A DNA stretch of 64,000 nt, taken from Bolinopsis microptera. Lineage: Eukaryota > Ctenophora > Tentaculata > Lobata > Bolinopsidae. A program made the translations under genes and the position numbers. Below, one piece after another: positions 46,901 to 60,383 of this stretch (position 1 is its first letter; each line of letters begins with the position of its first letter). The notes below the pieces were generated by a model that worked only from the letters and a program-made list of their open reading frames with translations, was not told the DNA's origin and searched no databases. The stretch covers positions 5,446,902-5,510,901 of the forward strand of contig NC_087076.1 of assembly GCF_026151205.1 (NCBI RefSeq), in the 5' to 3' direction.

Positions 46901-47562
46901 TTTCACGGTAATTTTGTTTTAATTCCGATAGGTCTGAAAAATACGTCCCAAATAATTGGGCAAGTATATTATTATCAACTATCGCTATTTATTCCGACTA
47001 GTTTTATCTGTCGTGAGGTGGCGTTAGACTGTGTTGCAACTCAGAGCTCATTATAAATATGTACTTAGTTTGATTTGGGCAGCCGATACACGGGTACTAG
47101 GATTCTTCTTCTAGGTTCTTCAAGAATAAGTACACCGCGCTATGACAACTGCACCCCATCTGCACGTTGCACTGCTATATTATATTACTATAATTTAGGC
47201 TACCTAGCAGCCGCAATTAATTTTAATAGGTAAGTAAGACCGACTTATTTGTACGAGGCGAGGTAATCTAAAACATGTGGCGCCCTGGAAACTAATGCCC
47301 TGAACGTGTTGCACTGGCTTACTGATTGTAGCGACTACTGGTTAACAATACTACTATAGCGTTCCTTCTTGACGAGGTTTCATTCCTATTATTCCATTAA
47401 AAGCAAGGTCGGTGTAAATTATTAATTCAGTTGTTATGCACGGTTAAATAAACAACGATTATACTAATGATGATATTTAACGTTTACAACGTGATGTCAC
47501 TTAAGTGCTCCCCAAATTACTTTTAATGAAGAATAATGTCAAACTCTGGATTATTTTTCAGA
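43928..47562. other. Non-coding stretch ahead of GPCR-A, copy 3
   Basis: Counterpart of 1-3581. CT tract at about 46091-46138, followed by the short frame MAAWLCGCVTPPPSASSSPS, which is unbroken only in this copy. Confidence 0.5.
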
Positions 47563-48545
47563 ATTGAGCAAGAAAGTTCGTGTAACAACTTTGAGTATTC
47601 AGTTGTGTCCAGTTTGTTTGGAAACCAAGTGTGGTTATTCTAGGTATATGTGGAAAATGATTTGTCCTGTATTCGAACCATTAGGAATAAGGCCATAAAG
47701 CTGGACAAAATGTCAATCTGGATAATCAAGAACCTAGCAGTAGATATTTTGTAGACTGTGTCATGGTCCTGAGGCCTAGATCCACATACAATATGGAAAC
47801 GGTTCCACGCTCAGTCCCCCTTTGGACACCTTCTAACACGTTTTTGGATGCTACTGTTTACGGTTCTTTGTGGCTATCTTTCCTTTGTGAAATGCTTGTC
47901 CTCGAACAAGTTGAATGGAGATTGTAATTCCTTTGAGGAACTTGGATACAACAAAAGTCATAGAATCAGCGTAACCATGTCCACGGTTAAGGTCATCGTA
48001 GTACCAGGACTCTGGATTGCGTACGGACTTCAAGATGGTTTCTTACACATCAGTCAACACTGGTATCTTGAAAAGTTATCTGAGATCTGTAGAGTAAGGC
48101 AATGCGTAATGTTAATATATACGGAACTGATAAAATAGGTACACAAGGGAGAGTATTCATTGTTTTTCATTATCGGATCTTTAATGCACTCCCTTGCGTA
48201 TACATTAGTTACTTTAAACACTGTTTTAGTGATCTTGCGATAATATTAAATCAAATTCAGCCATAAAGAAGAGGAACCTTCTGACGGTTATTTAGTGACA
48301 ACTGATTCTTAGCATCCATCTTCCTACTTCATTATCAAATACCTGAGTCAGAACAAAACAACAATATGACAGATAGCTTGGGCGATATGTTCTCATCTTC
48401 CTTCCGAACAACCCGTTCATATTTTTTTAGTTAATCTACTCAGAGAATTTCGCAAAGAAGAAATCTTCTCTTCCGTGTTTGGAAAACAAAGATCGTCAGT
48501 TCGGCCGCAGTGCCCCCCAGAACCAGCACTAGCAAGAGCAAATAG
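47563..48545 (+). CDS. Class A GPCR, paralogue A, copy 3 (indel-broken)
   Basis: Recognised by alignment with copies 1 and 2. The start codon is split by one inserted base. KLDKMSIWIIKNLAV (TM2), SLWLSFL-type TM3 sequence, and the TM4 region VVPGLWIAYGLQDGF are readable. Confidence 0.8.
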
Positions 48546-50100
48546 AGATGGTAGCAGGGACAAGGTAACCAGACTGAATCCATAAACCGACCAAACGGCA
48601 AACCCCTACCGCTAAATAAATAATACTGGTTAGGGTCGCAAAACTCAATCAAGAAATTCAGAGCCCGTTGTATTGTTCAGACATTATCATGTCAGATGTT
48701 TCTCCGACAATATCCTAATATTGTGGTGAGATAGCGGGAAACTGAACAGTGCCCGATATCAGTAACAGATACCCGCAGGTTACTTAACGACGCGAGCTAA
48801 CTAGGTTCCAAACCGCGAGAGAGACAAGAAAACAAGAAAAAAAGAAGAAAAAACAAAGAGGAATGTGTTTTCTAAATGAGCTAGCATTTGTTCTCGAACA
48901 CCGTGCTCGTTCTTCAATCTGCATTAACAAAGTCTTCTCTCAGTTACCATTATATAATACTTTTGCTTTATCAGAACTTAGTCGTTTTTCTATATCAAGA
49001 AGCTTTTTATGAAATACTTTGTAGTTGGAGCGCTTCTGTAATTATTGAGATTAGTTATTTTAGTGCGAGAGAACTATATCACGCATCATGGATATGACAC
49101 GAGATTATATTAAAATTATACGAATTAGATCAATAGGACTTATGTTAATGCATTATTATTTCATACATTTTTTGTTCAATCCTATATACTAATTTACAAG
49201 TTGCTGCCAACTTATTGTTTTAGTTTATCTATGAAAAGCATGGAATTTCACAAGTGATAATATAACTTAGAAAGCAACAACGATTGTTTATACTATAGAT
49301 ACCTGTACCTTATACCTTAGTCACACAATCACATCATCACGCTAAATGATGAGAAAAAGAGTTCAAATGGATCAGTATTGTATTTAAATAGTTCAGTATT
49401 TGAGTAACTGAACAGTTCCTTAGCAAATAATGCACACCAAACACACATCACTAATAACGTCCTTATATAAAATAATCAGCATAAGTGAGGTAAAGATAGC
49501 ATAACAACAGATTTAAACAGGGAATTGGACACAGGTGGCAAAGAAATTATAAAGCTGCTAAGTTCACACACGTTCGTATATAATGCACAAGTGACTCTAT
49601 CTTCATTTGCAGATAAAACTGATTTTGTTGTTCGATGCTTTGTCTTAAAACCCACCCTCCCCCCCCCCCCCCCCCCTCTTGTGTAAATCAAACTCTTTGC
49701 TGGCCAAAAAACTAAAATTAATCGCATGATAAAATTTAGCAGCTCTTTGAAACGCTTCGTGTTGGTAAATTCGCAAATGTATCCAGCATGAAATTAAGAC
49801 GACAGTCGTGATTAATTCTTTGATTAAAAATTTAAAAAATCAATAAATTTATAATTTACAGTTTTAGATGCAACTACGCACACTTATTGTATTTATAAGA
49901 AGGTCCAACTTTTTTTCTATTAAATAGATGGTCCAATAAACTTCACGATGATAAGTGTGAATTCTTACTAGCACATTTAAAATGGTGTTTGCATAACCAA
50001 TGGCATGCAATGGAATTTTATGTTATATATTCAACGCATATGGTCATAATAAAAACAGAATAAGGTTAAACTGTACGATTATTTTTCAGGATTCGCAATA
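48546..50100. other. Intergenic region between the GPCRs, copy 3
   Basis: Counterpart of 4578-6127. It holds the purine-rich tract (about 48818-48863) and a C run of about 18 at 49659-49676 that is absent or very short in copies 1 and 2. Confidence 0.5.
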
Positions 50101-51066
50101 ATGTTTTTCGAGCATATATTTCAGTTTATGTGGGAACCGATCTGCTTTATTTGGAGCATTTTGGAAATATGTTTGTCCTTTATTCCACCATTGGTCACCA
50201 GTGTCAATAAAGCTGGACAAAATGTCAATCTGGAAAATCAATGTAACCAAGCAGTAGCGATATTTGTAACTGTGTCTTGGTTCCTGATGCTATGATCCTC
50301 ATTCATATTGGAACACTGTTCCACGCTCAAGTCTTTGGACACCTTCTATGACTTTTTTGATGCTACCTGTTTACGTTTCTTTGTGGCTAATCTTTCCTTG
50401 TGACTGTCTTGTCTCTCCAACCAGTTGATGAGATTTGTATTGTCCTTGAGGAACTTTGGATACTACAAGACGTCAAAGAATCAGCTTAACTATATCTACG
50501 GTTTTGTCAGCTTAGTACCAGCACACCAGAAGGCGTACGGACTCAAGATGGTTTTTACACATCAGTCAACACTGGAGTGAACAAATGGTATCTTGAGTCC
50601 CAGAATTAAGGCAAAATGCTTATGTAGATATAGACCTGATAAATTAGGCGACACAAGGGTGATTATTCATGTCCACGATAACAGCAATTTTATGCACTAT
50701 ACCTTGCTTACATTATTTTGCGTTAAACACTGTTTAGTGATCTTTGCGATCATTAAATCAAATTCAGCAATAAAACATAAGACTTGCTGCAAGTTGTTTT
50801 CCGTAACGACCGGTTCTTTATTTCCAATTATTCCTTTACTTTATCTCTGTTATGCCAATAACGCACACCACGCACTGGCGTTCGAACGAAGTAGCTTGGG
50901 CAAATGCTTTCTATCATCTTGATTAATCCGTTATAGATTTGGTATCAACCCTCTACGTTCAGAATTTTCACTAAGAAGAAACTTCTGACTCTGTGTTGGA
51001 AACGAAGTTCTCAGTTCGGCAGGACCCTTGAACCAGCACATGAACTATTAAAACGACGAATTTGGA
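50101..51066 (+). CDS. Class A GPCR, paralogue B, copy 3 (indel-broken)
   Basis: The start ATG is intact (MFFEHIFQFMWEPICFI), giving the best view of the N-terminus and the entry into TM1. Later parts are shifted. TM5 (VIFAIIKSNSAI) and TM7 with WAN/ICFxxSxINP-type sequence are recognisable against copy 2. Confidence 0.83.
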
Positions 51067-51308
51067 CAATAACATTCACAGTGTCCTTAAAACCACTAAA
51101 ACCTTTTCATGCTCATGCTTGAAGATAGTCGGATTTTAGAAGCAAGAGGAAGGTGAACAGATTATAAACAATGTAAACGTCCAGCATTATTTATGAAATA
51201 TCCGCAGACACTTTTACTAGTGATATTTAGGTTGATTAAAATGTACCCTAATCGTCAAATTTTCGAAGAATTTGTCACGCGAATTTAAGATAGGTCATAA
51301 TTACTCAC

Positions 51309-54300
51309 AAGTTAAAGAAATGAGTGAGTCAGAAAGATGTCTCGATTCCAGCCTTGACGTTGAAAGATTCTATCCATCTTTCCAGTTTGAGTCTGCTCTC
51401 CGTGGAATTTTCCGTCACATTCCTCCAGTTTAGCCTGCATGTCCTCCAGGATTCTCTGTCCCACTGACAAAACTTTGCTTCCCAGAGTACTTTCATATTT
51501 TCCAAATTCAGCTAGAAATTTGCCCCTGGAGTTGATGAAATCAGATATAGTCATGATATAGTATGTTAAAAAACAGCGTTAGGTCGCACTGAACTAATGA
51601 ACTGTATAGTTTCTCAGTTACGAGAGTCCTTGGAGTAAAGGCCTAATATTGCACGGTGAAGTGTCTGATAATTGCTGTAAAGGGAAAGAAATAGAACGGC
51701 ATGTTTAATATATATTTGACCTTTCTCCTCTCGGGAGCTGAGAAGAAGTCTTCTCGTTTCGAACTTCAGTTCTCGAGATTTTCTGAGTCTCTCCTTGTAG
51801 GCAGGAATCTTGAACCACTTCTCTGTAGAGACAAATTGTGGAAAAGCCATTCCGACATGTCATCCAACGTATGTATTAAACTGATCGTGAGAACTCCTAG
51901 GACAAAAACAAGAAACAAAATATATGGAATACAAACGTAAGTTAGATTATTTCACGACAAGCCGCGATCCCTGAATATCAGAGACACCAGTAGCCTCCTT
52001 AATTTTGTGCATCGTTCGCCTCCTCGTATCCCATTATCTTCCTTTCCTGCTCCTCTCCAGAGATCAGTTTCTTTTCCTTGTCCTACTCCAGCGACTTCCT
52101 CAGTGTGTATACTTGAGACCTCTCGCCATCTGTGAGAATATAACTTGGAGTTATATTTCTCAGAGTATTTGGAAGACACCTTTCAATTCTAAGTCTACAA
52201 TATGTGGTCAATAATGAAGAATAATTTTGTTCGAATGTCCCCGACAAAAAAAAACTAACCCTCTTTCCAACTTTCTCAGCATGGTTCATCTTCTCGACAC
52301 TTGTTTTCTGTTATTCGAACAGGGCCTTTTCCCTTTCCTTCTGACTTGTGCAGTTTTACCCCCCAACCTGAAGAGAAATCAAAAGTTATCATAAAAAACG
52401 AAGAACTATTTACAGACAACAAGAGTAGACCATATTGAGGTACAATTTACAACTTCATGTATCTAGGCCGCTAAATTTAGCAACAAACAAAATAAAAACT
52501 CGAATGTACCTGGTTGATGGTCAGCTCATCCTCGGCACTGTCCTTTGCAAAGCTCAGCGTCTTGTCATTGACAAAATCTCCTGATACTCCTTCATTTGTT
52601 CTTTATCATCATTTGAAGTTTGGTCACGTGGTTAACGAACTCCAGCGTTCCTGTGTACAAAATATTGACGCTCATACTTGTCACTCTTTACAATTATAGG
52701 TAAAAAGTCATTGTTACGTCGTTTTAAGTGAGACTTTTTCAGCAGCGAGTAAAAATCGTGGCCGAAGAAGTAAAATCGCAGCTTGAAAAAACCACTTACA
52801 TCGTGCCAGTTTAATTAAAATCTGTTTTAGGTGTTGTTTGATATGGTTAGCCTCGACAGCACTTGATGTTAGCCTTATAAAGAGGCGATTCTCCAGCACT
52901 CTCAGTGATTGGTGCACCCTCCCACATCTCTCCAGCTGCAACCCGCTCTGCTACTCGAGCATCGTCCTTCATTTCCATCAGCTCTGTCTAAATATGGAAC
53001 GAAAAACTAGAGTATTAGGTTAGGACCTATCTAGTCGAATTGATATTGCGAAATATGTAGAGAAAATTCAAAGAATCAATTGTGAATCAAAATAATATGA
53101 AGTAAACCAGGAGGTTGCTGTATTTTCTTCTGTTTGGGAACTAGCCTCTGTGCCAAAGAGCGTTATACTGTTTTCTAATTAGCTCACACACTTTCTGGTC
53201 AACTTTGTTATCACCTTCTCCTGTGACATTTTGGTGTAACACGAGAGAATTTAAATATTTTAAAATTAAGAGCCATTGATCCTCCACTACAGAATTTTAC
53301 AATAGAAGACTAATTCACTGTACATAATGAATGCTAAAATTTAAAACTCTGAACAACTTTAATACAAACAAAATTTTGATAAATTTTAATTGCTATTTCA
53401 ACGCATCTTCTATAGTTCCTTTATACTTATAATAATAATACTTTTTAGGAATGGCGTGGTATTCGTGATGAACTGCGCATGGTTGCTGCAACCAGACTAT
53501 CCTACCCCTACGCGAAGATCGTGGTAAGATCTGGACACCGTAATCATCCCTTGTTACCAATTGCGCTTCTCGCTTGGCTACTTGGAAGTTCGAGGTTTGA
53601 CGAAGACAGACAATCATGCTTGCTTGCTAACGACTGGGACAGTATACTGGAACATTATAGGGATTTCAAGAGACTAAATTTGTCAGTTTGAGGATAAGAA
53701 ACTACCAGGAAATCATCGCCTCTTATGTTGATCAGAAGACAGGACGTAATGGTGGACGGGTTTTCTTATCAACGCTCGTGTAAATCCATTATTTCCGCTC
53801 ATTTCATCAGATCAGCGATTTCGAGTTGCTTTCATGACTTTTTTATTCCATCCAAGTTTGTTAACAAACCACCAGCAAAATGCGAATCGTGAACAGTTAC
53901 AGACCAACCAACCCAAAAAACTTTATTCAAATCCCGGCTTGCTACTGCCAGTTTTACTGTGAAGCTCAGAAGCATTAATGTGCCTGCAAAGACATGAATC
54001 TGGATCCTAGGAGATTTCAATTGCCAAACTTAGGCAAAAGGTCTGATCATGACTTTCAAAATGGCCTTCATAAAACACTGAAGCATGCGTTGGAAGACGA
54101 AATAAAATGGTGGAGATTATTGGATTTTCTGTTCTAATGGTTTGTTTGCTGCAATACACTGAGCATTTCGTCATTCCAGCGTCATCTAACCACCAAGAAC
54201 TGTTTGGTGCAAGACATGAAGACCAAAAGAAGTCGCCCTTTTTTTCTCTAGATTGATTATTTTTAATGCGTCACGCATATCACTGTTTTTCTCAATGATG

Positions 54301-57285
54301 CAAGGGCCCAATGCAGGAGCTAACTACATTCTGAACATAAGATTGTAAAAGCTACCATAGACCTGAGGCAGCAAACAAAGTTATACCGAACAGTAAATTC
54401 AGCTGCTAAAAGGTACAACACGACATCGCTGGTTTGTAACAAGGAACTACAAGAATCAGTACCATCCACAGCAAACTGTCACTCAGCAAATTGACAGTCT
54501 TCCACCATCCGCTGACACTAAGACCAGGATTCGAACACTGTTGAAAACTATCAAGTCTTCAGCCTCTTACACTGTGGGTGTCTCAAGAAGAAAACCCCAA
54601 AGAATCATCATTGCACAGATCAGCATGTATGTAATATGTCTGACGAATAGACACAAACTTTACAAGAACTGAACGACAATTCAGTAGAGACGGTCAGTAT
54701 TGAGCAAACGTATCAATAACTCAAGAACGATATCAATAAACGGTTAAAAGTGCAAGAGGACAAGCTCTAGCCAACATCTACTGACACCATCAACGCTGCA
54801 AGATACACGCAGAGGATGTTCGAGGCTACCAGCGCTCTTGCAGCAACAAAAGAGTCAGAGCAATATCTGTCTGTCACTCTGAAAAATCAGCTAGTTGCAA
54901 GTGACGATATGAAAGCAAGTATCCTTAGAGAGTGGTTTTAAAAATCACTACACCAGCTTCAGACACCCCTTTGTACCTTTCACAGGACTCCCACGTCCTC
55001 GAATATCCTATAACTTCCTTAGAAGTCCAATATGCTGCTTCCAAGTTGAAAAATGGAAAAGCAGTAGGTCCTGATGAATTCCTAACGATCTGCTGAGTAA
55101 CGCACCACCTGTATTCTTCAGCAATTGCATGTCTCATTAATCGATCATCGAAGTTACATGAGCATGTACCTCTTTCACGAAGGGTTTCTAACCCCTCTTC
55201 AGAAGCCAGGGAAACCAAAAGACCTCTAAAGAGCCTCAGACCTCTTTGCCCTTCTGAATGGAACTAGAACGCTCTCCTAGATACCTACACAGAATACCAA
55301 AGACAATTTAGCGAGTACACAGGACCATGGCAAAATGGCTAAAGGCTGGTCATAGTTGTGCCAATATTGTCTAGGACTCAACGAATTCTGATTTCTGTTG
55401 TGAAAGAGAAGAGATGGAGTTCCACAAGATGGGAATCGACATGACTCGGCCTTCGAATACATCAAGAGATCAGTTATCTGGATCTTTTGGGCTGATGCTG
55501 GTTGTTGTAGGATGACATTCGTTTGGCGAGATACTTGCTCTCCAACACCAAATTGAGGATAAAAATCAACAACACCATTTCTTTAGAGTTTGAAACATCG
55601 AAGGGTCGTTTCAAGTGATGCTGCATCTAGTGCATTCTTCACACTGTACTTTGCTGGAGCTTTGTACCATCTTCCGTGCATAGTGATTACCATTCGGCCT
55701 AACCCACGGTTTCAAACCCCGAGACCCTCATGCCTAGTGAATGGGAATACAGCCGACGATGGCGATTATTGCAGAATGAGGATGAGGAAACTCTAAAGAA
55801 ATGCTACCCTATGTAAGGAGATCCTTGAATGAATGGAACCTGTTTTGAACGAGACAAAACAGAACATGTCCACTTCTACATTGCAGATAAGAGGACGAGG
55901 TAGACGCCAAGGTTACCCGTGAAGAACAGGAGCCCTGGCGCAACACTAATCACTTTGATCCAAGCTCTGCAGTAAGGCTGATATCTCTCGCCGATGCATC
56001 CTTGCTTTACGTTTGCCTTTGAGAAATACATCAAGGTATGGCAGAGAAATCCCCGCATTTCTCTTCCTGTAAAATCAGCTGTATGAAGCATTTGTTACCC
56101 ATGTTTTATTGTAGCAACTTAACCAGCTGGGCAGCTTGCCACAGAACATTATCCAATAAAGTTGATTGTGTGTCAAATCGCAAACATCTAAGACGTAACT
56201 TCAACATACCTAATCCCCCCTCGCATCATCAGCAACAAGGACTTTATCTCGTTGCAAGGTACTCCACTTTCAGAGAGGAGTTTGCAGAAATCCCGCTGGA
56301 AAATTGTTTGGGCACATTTCTCGTAGCGACTGCAACTCACCACCACAACTAGCTCTAAATTTTGCTGTTGATAGTATGTCAAAATATGAGGGGAAGGATT
56401 GTAGACATCAATGTAATATTTTTAAAACTATTTTATGACGATTTTGAATAAAAGAAAGATTAATTTGAATAATAGTTGTGACAACTTGACAGACTTAAGG
56501 TAATTTAGCCTCGAACCGCCAATTGTTGGAGAAATTTATTTTAAATTTGTTGAGTTCGATAAGTCAGTTTAAGTTCAATTTTTTTGCATAATTTTTTGAT
56601 TTGATAAGTCAGTTTAAGTTCCATTTTTTGTATTAAAAGTAAGGTTTTCAGTTCTACAAGTCCTTTTTAAAGTAGACTTTAACAGACTTTAGATTGTTCC
56701 TAGTAACTACTTTGGATTTGTGTAAAGCTTGGATAATAACTTAATAAGTATTATTTTCATACATAATTTGGGAGAATATTTATCAATAAATTGATGTATG
56801 TTATTTTGAACTTTATCTATTCGTTATTTCAACAAATTTGCACAGCTTTAAAGTTTATTGAGTCAAGAAAAACCTGGCTAAAATTCCACTTCTAACAAGA
56901 GAAACTTCATTTCGGGCTTGAAGCGTGTGAATGCACCAAGATAACCTTCCTCTCACCAGCCTGCCCTTAGCCACGCCTAAAAGGCCCTCTTGATGGGAGC
57001 TTCTTGTTACTCATCCTCAGCTTGGCAATTGTGTCCTTTGTACTTGTTCATCGTTATTTCAGAACCCTCATAATAACTTTTTGGTCACCCATCTGAACAA
57101 GAATATATTAAGGCTAGGCCCAGGTGTTAAGGTAAACAGAATTATGGTATCTGACCTGATGTTTATATCTTTTCTAGTATGGTAATCTTGAATTTTGGCT
57201 ATTTCATCATTAATATTAAACCTGTAAGCTGGAGCTTCTTCTACAGATCTTCTATCTCCTCCGGATTAGAAGCTGTGTTCTCCAT
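51309..57285 (-). CDS. ODAD3: ODAD3 (CCDC151), copy 3
   Basis: Best copy for several exons: VLENRLFIRLTSSAVEANHI and KQHLKQILIKL (about 52941-52801), AFPQFVSTEKWFKIPAYKER (about 51850-51760, partly intron read-through), and KFLAEFGKYES with ILEDMQAKLEECDGKFHGEQ (about 51530-51400). The exon ending ATGVSDIQ is at about 52130-51975. The start codon is at about 57285. Confidence 0.85.
53440..56440 (+). mobile_element. APE-type LINE ORF, copy 3
   Basis: Same element and site. Tyr-Ala-Asp-Asp is encoded near 55745 with one inserted base; NGLFAA-equivalent sequence lies near 54145 and KGFLTPLQKPGKPK near 55180. Indels differ from copies 1 and 2. Confidence 0.85.
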
Positions 57286-57488
57286 GCACACTAAAATGAA
57301 GAAATTTCAAATTTAAGTAACGTTTGTGACAGCAGGATTATGTCCAGCGTCAATGAAGTTTTGAATCTCTGAATAATATGAGCTCTAACATTAGTCATCA
57401 AATGGAATTTCAAGTTATCTGTTGCTCCATAGTCTGCACTGACTGCAAATAGGTGGAGACAATTTTCAATTGTTAAGCCTCCTGAAGG

Positions 57489-57598
57489 CAGTGGGTGATA
57501 CTTGCATGGTTGGCCAACCCCCCCCAGGCCTCCTGTGCCCAATAGAGGATTCGCCAGTAAATCTCTAAAAAAGTATGTTACGCCACTGCCTGAAGGTT
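57489..57598. mobile_element. hAT-like MITE, copy 3
   Basis: CCTGAAGG flanks at 57481-57488 and 57599-57606. The right end GTTACGCCACTG is exact and the left end CAGTGGGTGATAC carries errors. Confidence 0.78.
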
Positions 57599-57606
57599 TT
57601 GTTATA

Positions 57607-60241
57607 ATTTGATCAAGGTCCAAGCAATGCGGAGCTTTGTCCCACCGGTGCAGTTACAAGCCCATAGGTCCGGAAAGACTCCCGGAAAGTTTTGGTATAA
57701 AAATGTGCCCAACAGAAACTAAAATTTGCAATGAAGATGATCATTTTGTTCATCTTAGGGGGGCACCAATCGTCGTTGAATGTAGGCAATTTTGAACACT
57801 TACTGAGTGTACAAACAAAACTGCGCGTTTCTGGTCTCTTTGAAACACACATTATTAGAAATTTTCTGGCGATCCTCGTAAATCACGCTAATTTGTCCTA
57901 TTTTGCGTTTCTACCTTTACGAGGGGAGGGGCGCCAACATGTAGAGGGCCAGGGGCGCTTTACAGTGAGGGGGAGGGGCGCAACAGCAACGTTATGCCAT
58001 ATATATGATGTTATCCAAAAATAGGTATAAAGTCCTGGCTCAAAGAATCAAAAATCTACTATAAAAGGCACTATATAAATTATTAATTATGTTTTGAGAA
58101 AAATTTCCCTCATTTTAACCAAGGGTCTGAATTTTGACAACACGATTTAAACGAGAGAGACTGACTCAAAAATTAATATAGCCAGTAAACAAGATTCTAC
58201 AAGAGAAAACGTTGTTCAAGAAAAGGTCTCTAACCATGTATCTATCAAAGTACTCAGTGGTTCAACAATAGCATCAATTATCTGATCATAGTATTAAACA
58301 GTAGTTCAGTTCCTAGAAACCTTTTTGGCCTGAAGTTTAAAATACATACCTAAAAAAACACTTAGAAAATGGGGATTTGACCGGACACTAGGTAATCAGC
58401 GAACTCGTTGGAAAATACGACGTATGTTATATTGATGAATGTATTTGATCACATCGTGACCCTTCACGGTCTTTCACTATTACGTTTCACTTAGAGTTTC
58501 AACATACAGGGGACCGCGCCACATCGTGCTCGGCTGGTCATACAACGTATGACAAAATTGTAATCCACCTTGCACGCCATTCCTTAGCAAGCTAGGTACC
58601 GGTAAATAGCGGATGCACTTTTAAATGCTTACCTCGAATAGACAAAACAAATTTTTTAGTAAAACAATTTAAATGTTGGTATTTATTAATAACAATCAAA
58701 ACATATCATATCATAGAAGTAAGCCGCAGCGTTGGTTGAACTGCCGTCATATGGTGAATAATTTTAAGCTTGAAGGTGCCCTGCGCATTTACAAACATTA
58801 TCGGGATCACATGATCACGAGGACCTGTGAGCGCCCAAATTAATTAAACCTTTCTAGAAATCGTACATCACTACGATTTACTCATGCTTTGAATATAGGA
58901 GTGCGGATTGTCATGTATTTCATTCAATTCATACTTAATCGGTTAAAGTCTGTATATTAAGCTCACTATTGTTTGAACTATGAAACAGAACGTAAATAAT
59001 GGACAATATACCCGACGACATACCAAGGACCCTAGTGCCGCATTGACTTTTCCGGACCTTTTTTATACCGAAGGCTTATCCACCAGTTTTACTCAGCGCA
59101 TGTATAGTCTGATAATATTTTGTTTTATCACTAGCAAGCATTCTGTAAGTTGGAGTGTCGTATTAATATGCGTTTTGCATGCTATCTGATTCACGATGTC
59201 AATCCTTGGCAGCTCGGCGAGGCTCATGGTGCATTTCCCCGTCTACAGCAGTCATAGCGCTACAACATGAACGGCTGAGCGAACGCTCGCGCCCAGAACG
59301 TAGGTGTAATTGAAAAAAAACTTTAAATAAAAAAAAGAAATTAAAAAACAACAAATACGAATGTTAGATGATATATCAGATCAAAATCAAAATAATTTTG
59401 TTTGACACAATTTTTGATTGCAATTTGACAATGTTATTAATTAATTTTAGCTAGTCACGGCCTAAACAGATGATACTTACCCAAATTTCGTCCGAGGTAG
59501 CGACTAGCGTGCGCTGCTTTTTTTTCAAATATTGACCTATACCTAGCAGTGCAAATGAACGAATAGAACGTACCGGGTCCATCCATATTATATCATAAAC
59601 ACGTAACAATTATTTTTAGCGCGATGCTTACACTACTGTCGCGCGCCGCGCACTCATGAGGCTTCTCACGGCGAGATGCGCTACTGTGCTCGCCGACTGA
59701 GATGAATTTGCCATTACAATCGTCATTTAAAATAATTATGTGTTTAACAATCTTTATGGTATCAGGTAGAAGCGCGATGCACTACTGTGCCGCGCGCGCG
59801 CATCAAAATAATTCTCCTCGCCGATTCTCGGTAGATCGGCAAGCTATGCACCACTGGGCCTGCCGATGCTGCAAAAGGATTGACATCGTGAATCAACTCA
59901 GCCGGTCATTCGTCAATTCGCACAAAATATCCATTTTATGATTATGAACATAAATAGTGATAACGTTGGGGTCCCCAGTAAGCTTACCTGGCTCAAAAAA
60001 ATGTGACCTCCTGATCAATAAAATAGAGTGCGGGAGAGCTACATATAGTCCACTACTATTCAATATAGCCCCCCTTACCTGTGGATCGACCCCAGGCATT
60101 AGTCATAATAAAAACTTCATGTTCGGCGAATGACAGGCTGACGCCGCCCAGTAACAAATAACAGGTAACCTACGTTATGTGAATATCGAGTCTGCAATGT
60201 CAATGTTGTTTTATTTATACAACAAACACTAGAATCGGCAA
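57607..60241. repeat. Non-coding and repeat cluster, copy 3 (to breakpoint)
   Basis: Counterpart of 13600 to about 16341. Short-repeat copies: inverted at about 59181-59275, direct at about 59770-59895. It ends at the breakpoint before the last direct copy. No gene recognised. Confidence 0.6.
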
Positions 60242-60320
60242 TCGTCTGGTCTGAAATCAGACAAGATAACAGTAGCGGAGATTGGAGGTTGGCACACCAA
60301 GGAGGTTGGCACACCAACAC
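60242..60320. repeat. Junction with hairpin and 17-bp tandem duplication
   Basis: Immediately after the breakpoint comes GTCTG-AAAT-CAGAC (a 5-bp hairpin), then GGAGGTTGGCACACCAA twice in tandem (60284-60300, 60301-60317), each with a TTGG-CACA-CCAA mini-hairpin. Confidence 0.75.
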
Positions 60321-60383
60321 AAAGAATATTAAAATAATAAACTACACACAACGTACTCCAACCCTTCTATTATCTTAAATATC

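Larger units (their letters stand above)
43928..60241 (+). repeat. 22-kb tandem unit, copy 3, truncated
   Basis: Matches copies 1 and 2 from their first base to a point equivalent to about 16341 in copy 1 and 38266 in copy 2, then stops abruptly after AGAATCGGCAA. It holds GPCR-A, GPCR-B, ODAD3, the LINE, the MITE and part of the repeat cluster. The retroelement ORF, TIR element, palindrome and + strand exons found in the last 5.7 kb of a full unit are missing. The missing part is replaced by unrelated sequence. Confidence 0.95.
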
